DNA from: Acidobacteriota bacterium
Lineage (GTDB): Bacteria; Actinomycetota; Actinomycetes; Actinomycetales; Micrococcaceae
Length of the DNA: 6,773 nt
Reading direction: 5' to 3'
Assembly (NCBI GenBank): GCA_019352125.1
Contig: JABBNV010000150.1
Location: 1 to 6,773 of the forward strand
The stretch's first letter is position 1. Each line of letters opens with the position of its first letter. The notes beneath the pieces were generated by a model that worked only from the letters and a program-made list of their open reading frames with translations, did not search any database and was not told where the DNA came from. The translations under genes and the position numbers were made by a program. Shown here in pieces: positions 5,333 through 6,773 of the stretch.

Positions 5333-6025
5333 ATGCCCACAGCACTCAACCTGGTCAACGTCACCCTGGAATACCCGGACGGTGACAGCACCCTCAAGGC
5401 CCTGGACAACGTCAATCTCAAGGTTGATGCCGGCCAGTTCCTCTCCCTCGTAGGGCCGTCCGGTAGCGGAAAATCAAGCCTGTTGGCGGTAGCTGCAACG
5501 CTGGTTCGTCCCACCAGTGGCCTGGTGATTATTGACGGCGCGGACGCCACCGCACTCAAGCCCGCGCAATCGGATGTGCTGCGGCGCGAGAGCGTGGGCA
5601 TCGTCTTCCAGCAACCCAACCTGTTGGCATCGCTTACAGCGGTGGAGCAGCTGATAATCAGCGACCATCTGCGCGGCAAGTCCCTCAAGACGGCCAAGGG
5701 CAAAGCGCTGGAACTCCTGGACGTCGTCGGGCTTTCAACCTCTGCCAACAAGCGCCCGCATCAGCTTTCCGGAGGTCAGCGCCAGCGCGTCAACATTGCC
5801 CGCGCATTGATGGGGGACCCGAAGGTGCTGCTGGTGGATGAGCCCACCGCCGCGCTGGATCATGAGCGCAGTGAAACCATTGTTTGCCTGCTGCGCAAGG
5901 TAACGGATGACTTCACGGTGGCCACCATCATGGTCACGCATGACACGGAATTCGTGCCGATCACGGACGCGGTGGCCACCATGCGGGATGGAAAACTTTC
6001 CGCCATGGAGCGTATCCCCGCCTAG
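5333..6025 (+). CDS. ABC transporter ATP-binding protein, MacB/LolD type
   Basis: This 230-residue nucleotide-binding subunit is full length for the MacB/LolD class and should power the permease encoded just upstream. All motifs are intact: Walker A GPSGSGKS at 41-48, Q-loop Gln93 or Gln94 in VFQQPNLL, signature LSGGQ at 145-149, Walker B VLLVDEP with catalytic Glu170, D-loop AALD, and H-loop His203 in VTHD. FQQPNLLxxLTAxEQ is typical of ATPases paired with MacB/FtsX permeases. It acts as a dimer on the cytoplasmic face. ATG 5333 is preceded by a purine-rich AAAGAAGAA, a modest ribosome site. The gap to the permease is 93 bp, somewhat long for an operon, but no terminator is visible. It converges with the oxidoreductase gene, with 21 bp between the stops. 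Confidence 0.95.
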   Translation: MPTALNLVNVTLEYPDGDSTLKALDNVNLKVDAGQFLSLVGPSGSGKSSLLAVAATLVRPTSGLVIIDGADATALKPAQSDVLRRESVGIVFQQPNLLASLTAVEQLIISDHLRGKSLKTAKGKALELLDVVGLSTSANKRPHQLSGGQRQRVNIARALMGDPKVLLVDEPTAALDHERSETIVCLLRKVTDDFTVATIMVTHDTEFVPITDAVATMRDGKLSAMERIPA

Positions 6026-6041
6026 CCGGGCGACGGCGGGG
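6016..6041. terminator. GC-rich hairpin between convergent genes (possible bidirectional terminator)
   Basis: CCCCGCC (6016-6022) and GGCGGGG (6035-6041) form a perfect 7-bp stem with a 12-nt loop that contains the ATPase TAG stop. The stops of the convergent genes are at 6025 and 6047, so a stem here could stop transcription from both sides. No T-run follows on either strand, so this is a U-poor terminator at best. GCGACGGCGGG also recurs directly at 6059-6069, inside the end of the oxidoreductase gene. Confidence 0.35.
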
Positions 6042-6046
6042 CAGGG

Positions 6047-6773
6047 TCATCGCGCAAGCGACGGCGGGCCCAGGGCTGGTTCCGGGAGAGAAAAAACATC
6101 CCGCAATGCCGCCCGTGCCGCATTCCACCCCGCCAAACCGTGCACTCCCGGCCCCGGCGGCGTGGCAGCAGAACACAGATAGAGTCCCTTTACCGGCGTC
6201 CGCCACGGAGCAGCTGAGAAAACGGGGCGCGCCACCAGCTGACGCAGGGTCACCGCACCCGAACCGATATCCCCACCCACATAGTTGGGGTTGTACTCCG
6301 ACAGCTGGGCCGCACTGGTAAAGGTACTGGCCAGAATTTGATCCCTGAATCCAGGTGCCAGGCGCTCGATTTCCGAGGTGATGGCTGCTGTCATGTTGCG
6401 CCGCGATCCGGCCGGAACATGCGTGTAGGCCCAGAGAGTCTGCGCACCCGTCGGCGCTCGGGAGGGGTCCACCACCCCGGGCTGGGATACCAGAATGTAC
6501 GGACGGTTCGGATACCGTCCCTGAGCTACGGTGGCTTCAGCGGCGGCCACCTGGGCGCGAGTTCCGCCCAGATGAATCGTCGGTGCCAGCCGTAGTTCCG
6601 GCGAGGTCCACGGCACGGGACCAGCCAGAGCAAAATCCACTTTGGCCGCCGCATTCCCGTGCCGATAGCGCCGTAGGGAACCTAGATACCCGGCGGGTAG
6701 CTCCTTGCCCGCAATCGCCGCGAGCGCCGGAACGGACGTATCAAGCAGCACGGCCCGCACTCCGGGTGTACGC
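6047..6773 (-). CDS. FAD-dependent oxidoreductase, phytoene desaturase/carotenoid isomerase-like, C-terminal part (cut by window edge)
   Basis: About 241 C-terminal residues are visible; the reading frame continues past 6773 (upstream codons read R-T-P-G-V), so the GTG at 6760 is internal and not a start. The ending GLYLCSAATPPGPGVHGLAGWNAARAAL is the FAD-binding C-terminal motif of the CrtI-like amine-oxidase superfamily. Upstream lie YILVSQPGVVDPSRAPTG, LWAYTHVP and YNPNYVGGDIGSG, also typical of the bacterial phytoene-desaturase-related oxidoreductases. The N-terminal dinucleotide-binding GxGxxG motif is outside the window. The substrate cannot be deduced, because many such proteins in Actinobacteria are not true carotenoid enzymes and no carotenoid gene is nearby. 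Stop TGA is at 6049-6047. It converges with the ABC ATPase. Confidence 0.88.
   Translation of the reverse strand, partial: RTPGVRAVLLDTSVPALAAIAGKELPAGYLGSLRRYRHGNAAAKVDFALAGPVPWTSPELRLAPTIHLGGTRAQVAAAEATVAQGRYPNRPYILVSQPGVVDPSRAPTGAQTLWAYTHVPAGSRRNMTAAITSEIERLAPGFRDQILASTFTSAAQLSEYNPNYVGGDIGSGAVTLRQLVARPVFSAAPWRTPVKGLYLCSAATPPGPGVHGLAGWNAARAALRDVFSLPEPALGPPSLAR

Noticed and set aside
5236..5751. A 171-codon minus-strand frame opposite the ABC ATPase start
   Set aside because: It covers the Walker A region of a full-length ATPase on the other strand and gives a Ser/Arg/Thr-rich product with no family features.
6106..6595. Plus-strand frames opposite the oxidoreductase
   Set aside because: They are shadows of a strand with a clear CrtI-like C-terminal motif and carry no recognisable features.

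Overview
The window looks like a chromosomal segment of a high-GC actinobacterium, most likely Micrococcaceae (Arthrobacter-like). This rests on the GC-rich third codon positions, GTG starts, actinobacterial-style -10 hexamers (TANNNT), an ABC-F protein start of a type I associate with Arthrobacter and relatives, and a NlpC/P60 protein with a Pro/Ser/Thr linker. The lineage is inferred from recognition, not from a search. No rRNA, tRNA, CRISPR array, IS element or integrase was seen.

Layout. Positions 1-369 (minus) are the N-terminal 123 codons of an ABC-F ATPase cut by the left edge. Positions 370-503 are non-coding and hold two strong inverted repeats. Positions 504-1865 (minus) encode an exported NlpC/P60 cell-wall hydrolase with a long Pro/Ser/Thr linker and an unassigned C-terminal domain. 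Positions 1984-2637 and 2637-3962 (both minus, overlapping by one base) encode a NarL-type response regulator and its HisKA_3 sensor kinase. The kinase gene appears to have a leaderless promoter, with a large 12+12 bp inverted repeat abutting its -35. Divergently, 4139-5239 and 5333-6025 (plus) encode a MacB/FtsX-type ABC permease and its ATPase. Positions 6047-6773 (minus) are the C-terminal half of a phytoene-desaturase-like FAD oxidoreductase, convergent with the ATPase and cut by the right edge.

How the genes may work together. The two-component pair and the ABC exporter are divergent and share a 176-bp intergenic region that contains the inverted repeat. The simplest model is a sense-and-export module: the kinase senses an envelope or membrane signal, the regulator binds the repeat, and it controls its own operon and possibly the exporter. 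The NlpC/P60 hydrolase lies just downstream of the regulator on the same strand, has its own candidate promoter, and could be part of the envelope response. The ABC-F gene and the oxidoreductase are probably unrelated neighbours. No family here is new; the regulatory architecture and a few protein details are the parts worth a second look.
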